From Deinococcus seoulensis (GTDB taxonomy: Bacteria > Deinococcota > Deinococci > Deinococcales > Deinococcaceae), in assembly GCF_014648115.1 (NCBI RefSeq), contig NZ_BMQM01000010.1:1-64000 (forward strand): DNA of 64,000 bases. The letters are read 5' to 3'. Under the pieces are notes generated by a model. That model did no database searches and had not been told where the DNA came from. It saw only the letters and a program-made list of their open reading frames with translations. Shown here piece after piece: positions 32,884-42,704 of this stretch (position 1 is the first letter of the stretch; each line of letters begins with the position of its first letter). The translations under genes were made by a program, and so were the position numbers.

Positions 32884-35316
32884 ATGCAGGATTACGAGAA
32901 GCTGGGCGCGTTCTACCTGGGCAGGACGGTCGATCCTGCCACGAACCAACCGACGGATGAACTGCTGCTGTACGACAGCGCAGACCTGACCACGCACGCC
33001 GTGATCATCGGCATGACCGGCAGCGGCAAGACGGGCCTGGGCCTGAGCCTGATCGAGGAGGCCCTGATGGACGGCGTGCCTGTCCTGGCCGTCGATCCGA
33101 AGGGGGATCTGGGGAACCTGCTGCTGACCTTCCCGGACCTCACGCCCGGCGATTTCCGCCCGTGGGTGGACGAGGCGGAGGCCGCGCGGGCGGGCGTGTC
33201 CGCCGATGATCTGGCGGCGCAGAAGTCGGCGTTGTGGCGCAGGGGGCTGGGTGAGTGGGGTCAGAGCGGCGAACGCATCCGCACGCTGCGGGAGAAGGCG
33301 GATTTCGCGGTGTACACGCCGGGCGGCAGCGCGGGCCTGCCGGTCAGTGTCCTGAAGGGCTTCGACGCGCCGCCCCCCGAGATCATGGACGACACCGACG
33401 CCCTGCGTGAGCGCATTCAGGGCACCGTGACGGGCCTGCTGGGCCTGCTGGGGCTGAGTGCGGATCCCATGCGCTCGCGCGAGCACGTGCTGCTGTCGAA
33501 CCTGCTGGGGCACGCGTGGGGCGAGGGACGGTCGCTGGACATGGGCGGCCTGATCGCCGGGATTCAGGCGCCGCCGTTCGCGCAGATCGGCGTGATGCCC
33601 GTGGACGCCTTCTACCCGCCGAAGGAGCGCTTCGAGCTGGCCATGAGCCTGAACAACCTGCTGGCCTCGCCGGGCTTCGCCGCGTGGACGCAGGGCGAGC
33701 CGCTGGACGTGGGCCGGTTCCTGTTCACGCCGGAAGGTCGGCCGCGCGTGTCGGTCATGAGCATCGCGCACCTGAACGATTCCGAGCGCATGTTCTTCGT
33801 CTCGATGCTCCTGAACGCCACCCTCGCGTGGATGCGCACGCAGTCCGGCACGAGCAGCCTGCGGGCCGTGCTGTACATGGATGAGATCGCCGGGTACTTC
33901 CCGCCGAACGGGAACCCGCCCAGCAAGCCGCCCATGCTGACCCTGCTGAAGCAGGCGCGGGCGTTCGGGCTGGGCGTCGTGCTGTCCACGCAGAACCCCG
34001 TGGACCTCGATTACAAGGGCCTGAGCAACACCGGCACCTGGATGATCGGCCGCCTCCAGACCGACAACGACAAGGCCCGCGTGCTGGAGGCCTTGCAGGG
34101 CGCGACCAGCGGCCCGGACGCCCTGACCCGCGATCAGCTGGACGCCCTGCTGTCCGGCCTGGGCAAACGCGTGTTCCTGATGCACAACGTCCACGAGGCC
34201 CGCCCCACGCTGTTCACGACCCGCTGGACCATGAGTTACCTCGCCGGGCCGATCACCGGCACGCAGATCCGGCGACTGATGGGGGAGAGGAAGGCGGAGG
34301 GCAGATGGCAGATGGCGGATGGTGGAAGGCAGAAGGCAGATGGCCCGGCTGGGGTTTCGCCTTCGGCCATCGGCCTTCAGCCATCCGCCCCGGCAAAGCC
34401 CGTGGTTCCGCCCGGTATCACCGAGGTCTTCGTGCCCACGTCCCAGCCGGACGTGAAGTACCACGCGCAGCTGCTGGCGGTCACGCAGGTACGCTACGCC
34501 TCCGTGAAGTACCGCGTGGACGTGGCGGGCGTGCTGCCGCTGGTGGCAGACGTGACGGACGGCCCCATTCCCGTCACCTGGGACGGGGCGACCGAACTGC
34601 ACGTGGACCCGAACACGCTGGAGCAGTCGGGCGTGGACGGCGCGACCTTCTCGGACGTACCGGCGGCGCTGCTGAACGCGAAGAACCACGCGCGCTGGGC
34701 GAAGGAGGCCGCGAAGTTCGTGGCGGGCAGCCGCCCCCTGACGCTGTGGCAGGAGCCAGGCAGCGGACTGATCAGCGCGCCCGGCGAGGCCGAGGGGGAC
34801 TTCCGGGCGCGGGCCAGTCTGGCCGGGCGGGAAGCCAGGGACGCGGCCGTGCAGAAACTCCGCGCGAAGTACGCCCCGAAAGTCGCGGCCCTTCAGGACC
34901 GCCTGGCGCGCGCGCAACTGAAGGTGCAGCAGCAGCAGGCGCAGGCGCAGCAGGCCCAGCTTCAGACCGCCATGAGCGTCGGCGTGGGCGTGCTGGGCGC
35001 GCTGTTCGGCGGTGGGCGCAGGGCGACCGCGCTGCGCAGCGGCGTGTCCGGCGTGGGCCGCTCCATGCGCGAGGGGCAGGACGTGCAGGCCGCGCAGGCG
35101 GAACTGGCGCAGGTCGCGGCGCAACTACAGGAGTTGCAGACCCAGGTGCAGGCCGAGGTGGACGCCCTGACCCTGACCGCCAGCAGCGACCTTGTGCGGC
35201 TGGACGTGAAGGCCAGGAGTACCGACGTGACCGTTCCGCTGGTCGCGCTGGCGTGGCTGCCGTACACCCGCGCGGCCAGCGGCCTGCTGACCCCCGCCTG
35301 GGACACGCCCACCTGA
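32884..35316 (+). CDS. HerA-like ATPase (DUF87/DUF853 type) with coiled-coil C-terminus
   Basis: 810 aa. The FtsK/HerA-type P-loop ATPase has Walker A GMTGSGKT (near 44-51), LAVDPKGDLGNLL and Walker B AVLYMDEIAGYF, then LSTQNPVDLDYKGLSNTGTW. A heptad-repeat insertion (near 470-500; RWQMADGGRQKADG) separates this from a second region. That region has two Ala/Gln-rich coiled-coil stretches around a Gly-rich hydrophobic hairpin (MSVGVGVLGALFGGG, near 700), perhaps membrane- or self-associating. GGAGG lies 4 bp before the ATG. Helicase or translocase activity is likely; no NurA nuclease partner is adjacent. Confidence 0.85.
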   Translation: MQDYEKLGAFYLGRTVDPATNQPTDELLLYDSADLTTHAVIIGMTGSGKTGLGLSLIEEALMDGVPVLAVDPKGDLGNLLLTFPDLTPGDFRPWVDEAEAARAGVSADDLAAQKSALWRRGLGEWGQSGERIRTLREKADFAVYTPGGSAGLPVSVLKGFDAPPPEIMDDTDALRERIQGTVTGLLGLLGLSADPMRSREHVLLSNLLGHAWGEGRSLDMGGLIAGIQAPPFAQIGVMPVDAFYPPKERFELAMSLNNLLASPGFAAWTQGEPLDVGRFLFTPEGRPRVSVMSIAHLNDSERMFFVSMLLNATLAWMRTQSGTSSLRAVLYMDEIAGYFPPNGNPPSKPPMLTLLKQARAFGLGVVLSTQNPVDLDYKGLSNTGTWMIGRLQTDNDKARVLEALQGATSGPDALTRDQLDALLSGLGKRVFLMHNVHEARPTLFTTRWTMSYLAGPITGTQIRRLMGERKAEGRWQMADGGRQKADGPAGVSPSAIGLQPSAPAKPVVPPGITEVFVPTSQPDVKYHAQLLAVTQVRYASVKYRVDVAGVLPLVADVTDGPIPVTWDGATELHVDPNTLEQSGVDGATFSDVPAALLNAKNHARWAKEAAKFVAGSRPLTLWQEPGSGLISAPGEAEGDFRARASLAGREARDAAVQKLRAKYAPKVAALQDRLARAQLKVQQQQAQAQQAQLQTAMSVGVGVLGALFGGGRRATALRSGVSGVGRSMREGQDVQAAQAELAQVAAQLQELQTQVQAEVDALTLTASSDLVRLDVKARSTDVTVPLVALAWLPYTRAASGLLTPAWDTPT
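34291..34390. repeat. Heptad repeat inside the HerA-like gene
   Basis: A run of GCAGATG/GCGGATG/GGAAGGC units in direct order, followed by inverted relatives (CTTCGGCCATCGGCC), lies in frame between the ATPase and coiled-coil regions. It encodes low-complexity peptide containing WQMADG, the same peptide as in hemW. Confidence 0.8.
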
Positions 35317-35323
35317 ACGGTCG

Positions 35324-35360
35324 GGGCGCGGCCTCCCGGCAGAGGGGGGAGGCCGCGCCC
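35324..35360 (+). terminator. Strong hairpin after the HerA-like gene
   Basis: Perfect 14-bp inverted repeat (35324-35337 and 35347-35360), 7 bp past the stop. No T-run follows immediately. Confidence 0.75.
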
Positions 35361-35380
35361 GCCGACCGCCGGGGAGACAT

Positions 35381-35460
35381 AAAAAATCCGCCTTCCCAGG
35401 CGGCTGTTTCGGCTTGCTACTACGTTGTTGAGGGGGCGCCGAGGGATTTCCTCGATTGAT
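35381..35460 (-). ncRNA. Predicted ~80-nt small RNA (unit C)
   Basis: Minus strand: -35 TTGACG (35490-35495), 17-bp spacer, -10 TATTCT (35467-35472), start near 35460. The transcript has a hairpin with arms CGAGG/CCCTCG around 35443-35456, an unpaired stretch (CAACAACGTAGTAGCAAG), then the terminator hairpin CCGCCT-N4-AGGCGG (35388-35403) and a T-run (35381-35386). It is convergent with the HerA-like gene. It uses the same promoter spacer as units A and B but has about 55 nt of body. It contains no ORF of note. Confidence 0.55.
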
Positions 35461-35635
35461 ATGTTCAGAATAGCGCGGTATGCAGGAATCGTCAAGTCTA
35501 TGTGGGGCCTCCGGAAAATGCCATGTGGCACGTGATTTCTGTCTGGCGGGTTGATCCGGTATGCAGCGGTCACGGGCCGGGGCGGGCTGCCTGCGATGAT
35601 CCGACTGGAACTCCTGATCGGATCACCAGGGGAGA

Positions 35636-35702
35636 AAACAAAAAATCCGCCCTCTGCGGACGGTGATGGGAAAAGTATACCCCGGTATTCACGGGTGGTC
35701 AA
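35636..35702 (-). promoter_or_regulatory. Promoter firing directly into a terminator (unit D)
   Basis: Minus strand: -35 TTGACC (35697-35702), 17-bp spacer, -10 TATACT (35674-35679), start near 35667. Hairpin CCGTCC-N5-GGGCGG (35647-35663) and a T-run (35636-35645) follow. Transcript about 30 nt. It is in tandem with unit C, 180 bp upstream of it. The rest of 35500-35830 shows no gene. Confidence 0.6.
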
Positions 35703-35827
35703 GCCAAGCCCGGCGGTCCAGACCCGAAGGCCGGGAAGGGCGTCCAGCAGCGGGTTTTCCTCTGTGCCGGAAAGAGCTGGATGTGGGAGACGGTCTGCAT
35801 AGGCCCGTGCCCGTGATCGGGGTAAAT

Positions 35828-35862
35828 GAACGACGCCCTCCGCAGAGGGAGGGCGTTCGTTC
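35828..35862 (-). terminator. Terminator of rpmF
   Basis: ACGCCCTC-N8-GAGGGCGT with extended GAACG/CGTTC arms, 14 bp past the rpmF stop codon. Confidence 0.8.
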
Positions 35863-35875
35863 GGTGCGGCGCGTC

Positions 35876-36058
<183 letters not shown>

Positions 36059-36139
36059 GATTTTTCTCCTGGGCCGCACGGCGTTTCTCGCCGGGGCGCG
36101 ATTCTCGGCCCAAAGCGCACGGGCGAGACAACAGCGGGG

Positions 36140-36170
36140 AGTATAGCACAGCGCCCCGCCACGCTGCCAA
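36140..36170 (-). promoter_or_regulatory. rpmF promoter
   Basis: Minus strand: -35 TTGGCA (36165-36170), 19-bp spacer, -10 TATACT (36140-36145), giving a leader of about 75 nt with its own RBS. Confidence 0.6.
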
Positions 36171-36307
36171 TCCACCCGGCCGGTCACGGCAGGGACGTGC
36201 CCTGCACGGCGCGCAGCCCCCCTGCACGTTACGGGCGGCCCAGGTACAGGCAGCGCAGACAACAGGCCGCGCAGACACGCCGCGCAGCCCCGCCGGGCGC
36301 ACTCCGG

Positions 36308-36313
36308 TACAGT
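36308..36313 (+). promoter_or_regulatory. -10 box TACAGT of the TRIC-type channel gene
   Basis: TACAGT ends 6 bp before the GTG start at 36320; leaderless transcript predicted. Confidence 0.5.
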
Positions 36314-36319
36314 TGACAG

Positions 36320-36970
36320 GTGCACGAACTGCAGTGGACGCCCATCACGCTGGCAACCGGCCTGCACATCCTGGACCTGATCGGGGTGGTGGCCTTCGCC
36401 ATGTCGGGCGCGCTGCTGGGCGTCCGTAAACGCTTCGACCTGTTCGGGGTGCTGGTGCTGGGCTGCGTGACCGCCGTGGGTGGCGGCGCGATCCGCGACA
36501 CGCTGACCGGGCAGACCCCGCCGCTGTTCCTGCGGGACGAGACGTACCTGTGGGCGGCGCTGGCGGGCGCGGCCGTCGCGTTCGGGTTCGGGGAGCGGCT
36601 GGCACGGTTCGAGCGGGCCCTGAGCCTGTTCGACACGGTGGGCCTGGGCCTGTTCGCGGCGTCCGGCGCGCTGGGCGCCATTCAGTTCGGACTGGGGCCG
36701 CTGGGCGTGGTGTTCGCCGGGATGCTGTCCGGGGTGGGCGGCGGCATCATCCGCGACCTGATCGCCAACGAGGTGCCGGAAGTCATGTACCGCCGCGACC
36801 AGCTGTACGCCACGGCCGCCGCCGCCGGAGCGTTCGTGGTCTGGGCACTTCAGGGGCACGTCACGCCGTTTCAGTCGCAGGTGGCGGGCGCGCTGGTGGT
36901 GTACGCGCTGCGCTGGCTGTCCCGGCGCGGCTGGGTGAAACTCCCGGTGCGCCGCCTGCCGGAACGCTGA
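36320..36970 (+). CDS. TRIC-type cation channel (UPF0126/YicG family)
   Basis: 216 aa, seven predicted TM helices made of two homologous halves. Each half has the family signature: [36 protein letters not shown] (near 25-60) and [35 protein letters not shown] (near 112-148). Prokaryotic TRIC proteins form trimeric monovalent-cation channels; related YicG proteins were earlier linked to glycine transport. The GTG start is supported by the -10 box 6 bp upstream. The gene stands alone, followed by the photolyase gene on the same strand after 63 bp. Confidence 0.88.
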   Translation: MHELQWTPITLATGLHILDLIGVVAFAMSGALLGVRKRFDLFGVLVLGCVTAVGGGAIRDTLTGQTPPLFLRDETYLWAALAGAAVAFGFGERLARFERALSLFDTVGLGLFAASGALGAIQFGLGPLGVVFAGMLSGVGGGIIRDLIANEVPEVMYRRDQLYATAAAAGAFVVWALQGHVTPFQSQVAGALVVYALRWLSRRGWVKLPVRRLPER

Positions 36971-37033
36971 CCGGCCGGGTGGGGTAAGCGTTCGCACCGT
37001 TCCGCGCCCGCCAGGACTGGTAGAACGGCAGGC

Positions 37034-38401
37034 ATGATCCATGACGCCCGTGTGCAGCCCCTGCGGCCCGGCACGCCCCGCCGCCAGGGGTTCGTGCTGC
37101 TGTGGGTGCAGGCCAGCGTCCGCACCCGAGACAACCACGCCCTGGAATACGCCGTGCGCGAGGCGAACCGCCTGAACCTGCCCCTGGTGGCCACGTTCGG
37201 CCTGACGCCCGGTTACCCCGAGGCGAACGCCCGCCACTACGCCTACCTGCTGGAGGGCCTGCGCGACCTGCGGATCAACCTCGCCGCGCGGGACGTGCCG
37301 CTGCGCGTGACCCTGGGCAGCCCGCCCGAGGTGGCCCTTAACGCGGCGGGAGAGGGCGCGGCGCTCGTCGTGACGGACGTCGGGTACACCCGCCTGCAAC
37401 GCGAGTGGCGCGAGTGGCTGGCCGCCCGGCTCGACGTGCCGCTGGTGCAGGTGGAATCCGAGGCGGTCATTCCCGTGGGCGTGGTCAGCGGCAAGCAGGA
37501 GTACGCGGCGCGCACCATCCGCCCGAAGATCCACCGGCTGTGGCACGACTACCTCGTCCCACTGGAAGTCCACGACCTGAAACGCCGGGCGCGCGACTGG
37601 GACGGCGGCGAGGACATCAGCGACCCCGCCCGCCTCCTGAAGACCCTCCCCATCGACCACAGCGTCCCCCCCGGCGACGAGGAAGGCGGAGAGAACGCCG
37701 CACACGACCTGCTCGAAGACTTCATCACCCGCAAACTCGACGGGTACGCCACCCGGCGCAACGACCCCACCGTGGACGGCAGCAGCCGCCTGAGCGCGCA
37801 CCTCCACTACGGGCACCTCTCCCCGCTGACCGCCGCCCTCGCCGCGCGCGAACACCCCGGCCCCGACACCGACGCCTTCCTTGAAGAACTGATCGTGCGG
37901 CGCGAACTGAGCTTCAACTACACCACCTACAACCCCCACTACGACCGCTACGCGGGCCTCCCCGCCTGGGCCCGCGCCACCCTGGAAGAACACGCCGGGG
38001 ACCGCCGCGAACACACCTACACCCGCGCCGAACTGGACGCCGCGCAGACGCACGACCCGTACTGGAACGCCGCGCAACGCCAGATGACCCGCACCGGCCG
38101 CATGCACAACTACATGCGCATGTACTGGGGCAAGAAAATCATCGAATGGACCCCCACCCCCCAGCAGGCCTACGACACCCTGCTGTGGCTGAACAACCGC
38201 CACGAACAGGACGGCCGCGACCCGAACTCCTGGGTGGGCGTCGGCTGGATCTTCGGCCTGCACGACCGCCCCTGGACGCGCCGCCCCATCTTCGGCACGG
38301 TGCGCTACATGAACGCCAGCGGCCTGAAACGCAAATTCGACATCGAAAAATACGCCCGGCAGTGGGCGGAAGAGGGGAGCCCCGAGCCCCGCAGCCGCTA
38401 G
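37034..38401 (+). CDS. Class II CPD photolyase
   Basis: 455 aa flavoprotein that splits cyclobutane pyrimidine dimers with visible light. Class II hallmarks: [27 protein letters not shown] and [24 protein letters not shown] near the C-terminus, with an N-terminal Rossmann domain ([22 protein letters not shown]). D. radiodurans R1 is known to lack photoreactivation, so the gene separates this organism from that strain. Its TAG stop overlaps the -10 box of the next gene. Confidence 0.93.
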   Translation: MIHDARVQPLRPGTPRRQGFVLLWVQASVRTRDNHALEYAVREANRLNLPLVATFGLTPGYPEANARHYAYLLEGLRDLRINLAARDVPLRVTLGSPPEVALNAAGEGAALVVTDVGYTRLQREWREWLAARLDVPLVQVESEAVIPVGVVSGKQEYAARTIRPKIHRLWHDYLVPLEVHDLKRRARDWDGGEDISDPARLLKTLPIDHSVPPGDEEGGENAAHDLLEDFITRKLDGYATRRNDPTVDGSSRLSAHLHYGHLSPLTAALAAREHPGPDTDAFLEELIVRRELSFNYTTYNPHYDRYAGLPAWARATLEEHAGDRREHTYTRAELDAAQTHDPYWNAAQRQMTRTGRMHNYMRMYWGKKIIEWTPTPQQAYDTLLWLNNRHEQDGRDPNSWVGVGWIFGLHDRPWTRRPIFGTVRYMNASGLKRKFDIEKYARQWAEEGSPEPRSR

Positions 38402-38404
38402 AGT
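38399..38404 (+). promoter_or_regulatory. -10 box TAGAGT, overlapping the photolyase stop codon
   Basis: TAGAGT ends 6 bp before the ATG at 38411; its first three bases are the stop codon of the photolyase gene. Confidence 0.5.
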
Positions 38405-38410
38405 CCGCTC

Positions 38411-39433
38411 ATGACCGACGTGGCCTCCCTCTCCCTTCCCGCCCGGCACGTGACGAGTGGCGGCACGCGCGTGTACACGCTGCCCGTGCGGGCCTTCCCG
38501 AACTTCCGCGCGAACACTTACCTGCTGGTGCGCGGCGACCCGCACGCCCCGGCCTACGCGGCGCTGGTGGATACCGGCGGGAGTGGCCCGGACAACCTGG
38601 GTGACATTCAAGCTGGACTTGCGGCGGTGCGGGCCGGGTACGGCGAGGCGGTGAGCCTGGAGACCCTGACCCGGATCGTGATCACGCATCCGCACCCGGA
38701 TCACCTGGGCGGCCTGAGCGCCCTGCGGGAGCACACGGACGCGCCCGTGGCGGCGTTCCACAGCGCCGTGCCGTTCATCGAGGAGCCCGGCGCGATCCGC
38801 GCCGCCTGGCTGATGCAACCCGATGCGCAGGCCGCGTGGCTGGGCCTGCCGCCCGGGGGTGAACTGGACGGCCGGATCCGCCGCCGGGGCTCGAACCTCA
38901 GCGTGCCCCGCGCCATCCCGGTCGCCACACCCCTGCACGACGGGGACAGGCTGGACGACCTCCTGCACGTCATCCACACGCCGGGCCACGAGGGCCACCA
39001 GATCTGCCTGCGCGTGGACGAGGTGCTGCTGAGTGCCGATCACCTGCTGCCGCTGAACTCGCCACCGCTGATGCCTGCCCGCTTCCTGCGTGGCAGTGGC
39101 GTGGCCGCGTACCTGGACTCACTGGACCGCGTGGAGGCGCTGGACGGCGTGACCCTCGCCCTGGGCGGGCACGACGGCCCCATGCCCGACCTCCACGCCC
39201 GCATTCAGGCGCTGCGGGCGCGCACGCACGAGAAACTGGACGGACTGCTGGCCGCCTGCACGCAGCCCATGACCGTCCACGACCTGCTGCTCGCGCTGCA
39301 CCCGCGTCTGCGGTCCATTCAGGCGGTGCTGCTGCTCGACCAGACCGCCGCGCTGACCGAGTACCTGACCGGAACGGGCGCCCTGAGCGAGACTGCGCGC
39401 GAGGACGGCGCGGGCCTGTTCACCCGCGCCTGA
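38411..39433 (+). CDS. Metallo-beta-lactamase-fold hydrolase
   Basis: 340 aa. The dinuclear zinc motif HxHxDH is complete ([10 protein letters not shown], near residue 91), with later His/Asp ligands at [16 protein letters not shown] and GGHDGP. A C-terminal helical extension ([30 protein letters not shown]) is of the type seen in the LACTB2/hydroxyacylglutathione-hydrolase-like subgroup. The insert around 125-170 is unusual. The substrate is unknown. Confidence 0.87.
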   Translation: MTDVASLSLPARHVTSGGTRVYTLPVRAFPNFRANTYLLVRGDPHAPAYAALVDTGGSGPDNLGDIQAGLAAVRAGYGEAVSLETLTRIVITHPHPDHLGGLSALREHTDAPVAAFHSAVPFIEEPGAIRAAWLMQPDAQAAWLGLPPGGELDGRIRRRGSNLSVPRAIPVATPLHDGDRLDDLLHVIHTPGHEGHQICLRVDEVLLSADHLLPLNSPPLMPARFLRGSGVAAYLDSLDRVEALDGVTLALGGHDGPMPDLHARIQALRARTHEKLDGLLAACTQPMTVHDLLLALHPRLRSIQAVLLLDQTAALTEYLTGTGALSETAREDGAGLFTRA

Positions 39434-39450
39434 ACCTGCGCGCCGTGCGG

Positions 39451-39456
39451 TACTCT
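39451..39456 (+). promoter_or_regulatory. -10 box TACTCT of trmH
   Basis: TACTCT ends 8 bp before the ATG at 39465; leaderless or near-leaderless transcript predicted. Confidence 0.5.
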
Positions 39457-39464
39457 GGAGCGTT

Positions 39465-40130
<666 letters not shown>

Positions 40131-40206
40131 CCGGTCACCCGGAGCCCCGGCGCGGGTTGGTGAGGGGCTGGTCATATGGGCTGACCGGCCCCCTTCGTGT
40201 CCGGCG

Positions 40207-40212
40207 TACACT
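40207..40212 (+). promoter_or_regulatory. -10 box TACACT of apgM
   Basis: TACACT ends 7 bp before the ATG at 40220; leaderless transcript predicted. Confidence 0.55.
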
Positions 40213-40219
40213 GAACCCC

Positions 40220-41452
40220 ATGAGCGACCTTCTGGATACCATCCGCGACCTCGCCAAACCCACCGACAGCAAGATCCTGATGGTCGTCCTCGACGGCATC
40301 GGCGGCCTCCCCCTCGAAACGAACGGCGACACCGAACTCGCCACGGCAAAGACCCCCAACCTCGACGCGCTCGCCGCGCAGAGCCAGCTGGGCGCCGTCG
40401 AACTCGTCGGCGCGGGCATCACCCCCGGCAGCGGCCCCGGCCACCTCAGCCTCTTCGGGTACGACCCCCTGAAGTACGTCGTCGGACGCGGCGCCCTCTC
40501 GGCCGTCGGGATCGGCGTGAAACTCGGCGCCGGTGACGTCGCCGTGCGCGGCAACTTCGCCACCCTCGGCGCGGACCGCAGCGTCCTCGACCGCCGCGCC
40601 GGCCGCCCCAGCGACGAGAAGAACGCCGAGATCGTCACCAAGCTCAAGGCCGCCATCCCCGACATCGACGGCACCCCCGTCGAGATCTACACCGAGTCGG
40701 AGCACCGCTTCGTGGTCGTCTTCCGCGCCAATGGCGGCGCCCCCCTCGGCGCGAACCTCAGCGACGTCGACCCCCAGGCGACCGGCGTGCCCCCCATGAC
40801 CGCCCAGGCCCACGACGACGCCAGCAAAAAAACCGCCGACCTCGTCAACGCCTTCGTGCAACGCGCCGAAACCGCCCTGAAGGACGAACCGCAGGTCAAC
40901 GGCGTCCTCTTCCGCGGGTACAGCGACGTCCCCCACTTCCCCAGCTTCGACGCCGCCTACCAGCTCAAAGCCGCCTGCATCGCCAGCTACCCCATGTACA
41001 AGGGCCTCGCCAGCCTCGTCGGCATGGACGTCCTCACCGTGCAGGGCGAAGAAGACGCCCTCGACGGCAAAGTCCAGGCACTGCGCGACAACTGGGACAA
41101 GTACGACTTCTTCTACTTCCACGTCAAGAAAACCGACAGCACCGGCGAGGACGGCGACTTTGGGGCAAAAGTCAAGAAGATCGAACTCTTCGACCAGCTG
41201 CTCCCCCAACTCCTGGCGCTGAACCCCGACGTCATCGCCATCGTCGGCGACCACAGCACCCCCAGCAAGCTCGCCACGCACTCCTGGCACCCCGTGCCGC
41301 TGCTCATCCGCAGCAACTACGGCCGCCGTGATCTCGCCCAGCGCTACACCGAAGACGAAGCCCTGAAAGGCAGCCTCGGCCTGCGCAGAGGCACCGACCT
41401 CATGCCGCTCCTCATGGCCAACGCCCTGAAACTCAACAAGTACGGCGCGTAA
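40220..41452 (+). CDS. apgM: Archaeal-type 2,3-bisphosphoglycerate-independent phosphoglycerate mutase
   Basis: 410 aa, alkaline-phosphatase superfamily, interconverting 3- and 2-phosphoglycerate in glycolysis and gluconeogenesis. The metal site and phospho-Ser region are [12 protein letters not shown] and [17 protein letters not shown]; later ligands are [16 protein letters not shown] and [20 protein letters not shown]. This shorter archaeal-type enzyme, unlike bacterial GpmI, occurs in Deinococcus-Thermus. A Rho-independent hairpin follows. Confidence 0.94.
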   Translation: MSDLLDTIRDLAKPTDSKILMVVLDGIGGLPLETNGDTELATAKTPNLDALAAQSQLGAVELVGAGITPGSGPGHLSLFGYDPLKYVVGRGALSAVGIGVKLGAGDVAVRGNFATLGADRSVLDRRAGRPSDEKNAEIVTKLKAAIPDIDGTPVEIYTESEHRFVVVFRANGGAPLGANLSDVDPQATGVPPMTAQAHDDASKKTADLVNAFVQRAETALKDEPQVNGVLFRGYSDVPHFPSFDAAYQLKAACIASYPMYKGLASLVGMDVLTVQGEEDALDGKVQALRDNWDKYDFFYFHVKKTDSTGEDGDFGAKVKKIELFDQLLPQLLALNPDVIAIVGDHSTPSKLATHSWHPVPLLIRSNYGRRDLAQRYTEDEALKGSLGLRRGTDLMPLLMANALKLNKYGA

Positions 41453-41468
41453 CCCCAACCCGCCCAGC

Positions 41469-41504
41469 ACGGCCCCCTCGCCCCCCGGCGACGGGGCCGT
41501 TTCC
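41469..41504 (+). terminator. Terminator of apgM
   Basis: ACGGCCCC (41469-41476) pairs with GGGGCCGT (41493-41500), followed by a short T-run. Confidence 0.75.
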
Positions 41505-41597
41505 ACAACCCAACCTCAACCCCCCATTCAGCCCAGGGTCAGATTCAAACGGCAAGGTGAATCCAACACGTTCCCACGCGGAACACGGAGGACCACC

Positions 41598-42116
41598 ATG
41601 CACAAAGCCATCCTGACCACCGCCCTCGCGGCCACCCTCGGCGCCGCCCCCTTCAGCACCGCCAGCGCCCAGACCCTCAGCGTCAATATCAGCGCCAGCC
41701 TCCAGTACCCCAGCATCGTCCAGACCACCGCCAACGTCATCAACCTCCTGAACCAGGGCGTCCGCGTCACCTTCCTCACCCCCACCAACCAACAGGCCGC
41801 CACCCTCAGCGGCGGCGGCGGCATCGTCGTCAACCCCGCCTACCCCACCACCACCCGCCTCACCCAGGTCCAGGTCATGACCCAGGTCCCCGGCACCACC
41901 ACCTACGCCAAAGAGATCTACCCCCTCGCGCAACCCATCACCACCGCCCAACCCCTCAGCGCGCAGAGCATCATCGTCAAAGCCAAAGACGGCACCCGCC
42001 AGCCGCTTGTGAACGTCATGGGCCGACAGGCCGCCTGGGCCAAAGCCCCCGGCCTCCAGAAGAAACCCGGCGGCATGCCCCCCGGCCAGTACAAGAAAAC
42101 CCAGGGCAACAAGTAA
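41598..42116 (+). CDS. Secreted protein of unknown function
   Basis: 172 aa with a clear signal peptide (ILTTALAATLGAAPFSTASA, cleavage near 25). The mature part is Thr/Val/Gln-rich with alternating small and hydrophobic residues, suggesting beta-structure, and ends in a basic Gly/Pro tail (KKPGGMPPGQYKKTQGNK). No family is recognised. Strong GGAGG RBS 6 bp before ATG and an excellent terminator behind it suggest efficient expression as a single gene. C-rich third positions are even more extreme than average. Confidence 0.7.
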   Translation: MHKAILTTALAATLGAAPFSTASAQTLSVNISASLQYPSIVQTTANVINLLNQGVRVTFLTPTNQQAATLSGGGGIVVNPAYPTTTRLTQVQVMTQVPGTTTYAKEIYPLAQPITTAQPLSAQSIIVKAKDGTRQPLVNVMGRQAAWAKAPGLQKKPGGMPPGQYKKTQGNK

Positions 42117-42124
42117 CGTCTGCG

Positions 42125-42151
42125 CCCCCTTCCAGCTGGAGGGGGGTTTTT
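42125..42151 (+). terminator. Rho-independent terminator
   Basis: CCCCCTTCCAG pairs with CTGGAGGGGG with almost no loop, then TTTTTC; 8 bp past the stop of the secreted-protein gene. Confidence 0.88.
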
Positions 42152-42155
42152 CTGT

Positions 42156-42687
42156 GGTTGGAAGGGGTGCGCCTGCGGCGGGCTGCCCCACCCCCCAGCC
42201 CCCTGCCCCTCTGGGGCAGGGGGGGCTTACGTTGGCACTGGGCAAGAGTTTTGACTGGCGCGGCGGAGGTGTGTCGGGCGGTGACGGGTCCGGCTTCCAC
42301 GCCATCCTGCCGCCCCCCCGCAAGGCCCGCGCGCTGCGCGCACGACGGCCAGTGGCAGTCTGCGGTCAGGTGATCGGTGGGACGCTTCGCGCCGCTGATC
42401 GACTTTCAAAAGACCGCTTTGGCAGAAGCCCAAAAAGTAGAACCTTCTGGGTCGCACCAGGGTGTGGGGCCCACCCATCGTCGTGGCAGACGAGCCCGTC
42501 GTGCGCGCAGCGCGCGGGGCGCACGCAGCGATATCGGAGGAATGCAGACACATACGTGGCCGTCCCCGCCAGTTACCCGCCAACCACCTCAGAGAAATAC
42601 CTTGCCGAGCGCAGCGAAAACTCCCCCTGCCCCTCTGGGGTAGGGGGCTGGGGGGTGGGGAAGCCCGGCGCAGGCGCAGCCATTCCA
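42156..42687. repeat. ~530-bp non-coding nested-palindrome repeat, copy 1
   Basis: The outer arms (about 42156-42228 and 42612-42687) are inverted copies containing CCCCACCCCCCAGCCCCC. Inner arms near 42328-42353 and 42494-42520 are also inverted (CGCGCTGCGCGCACGACGG type). The centre holds AAAAAGTAGAACCTTC. No ORF is shared with the second copy at 57895-58427, which is similar along most of its length. It fills the spacer between two convergent genes, starting just past a terminator. Confidence 0.85.
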
Positions 42688-42704
42688 ACACAGACCAACT
42701 CAGT

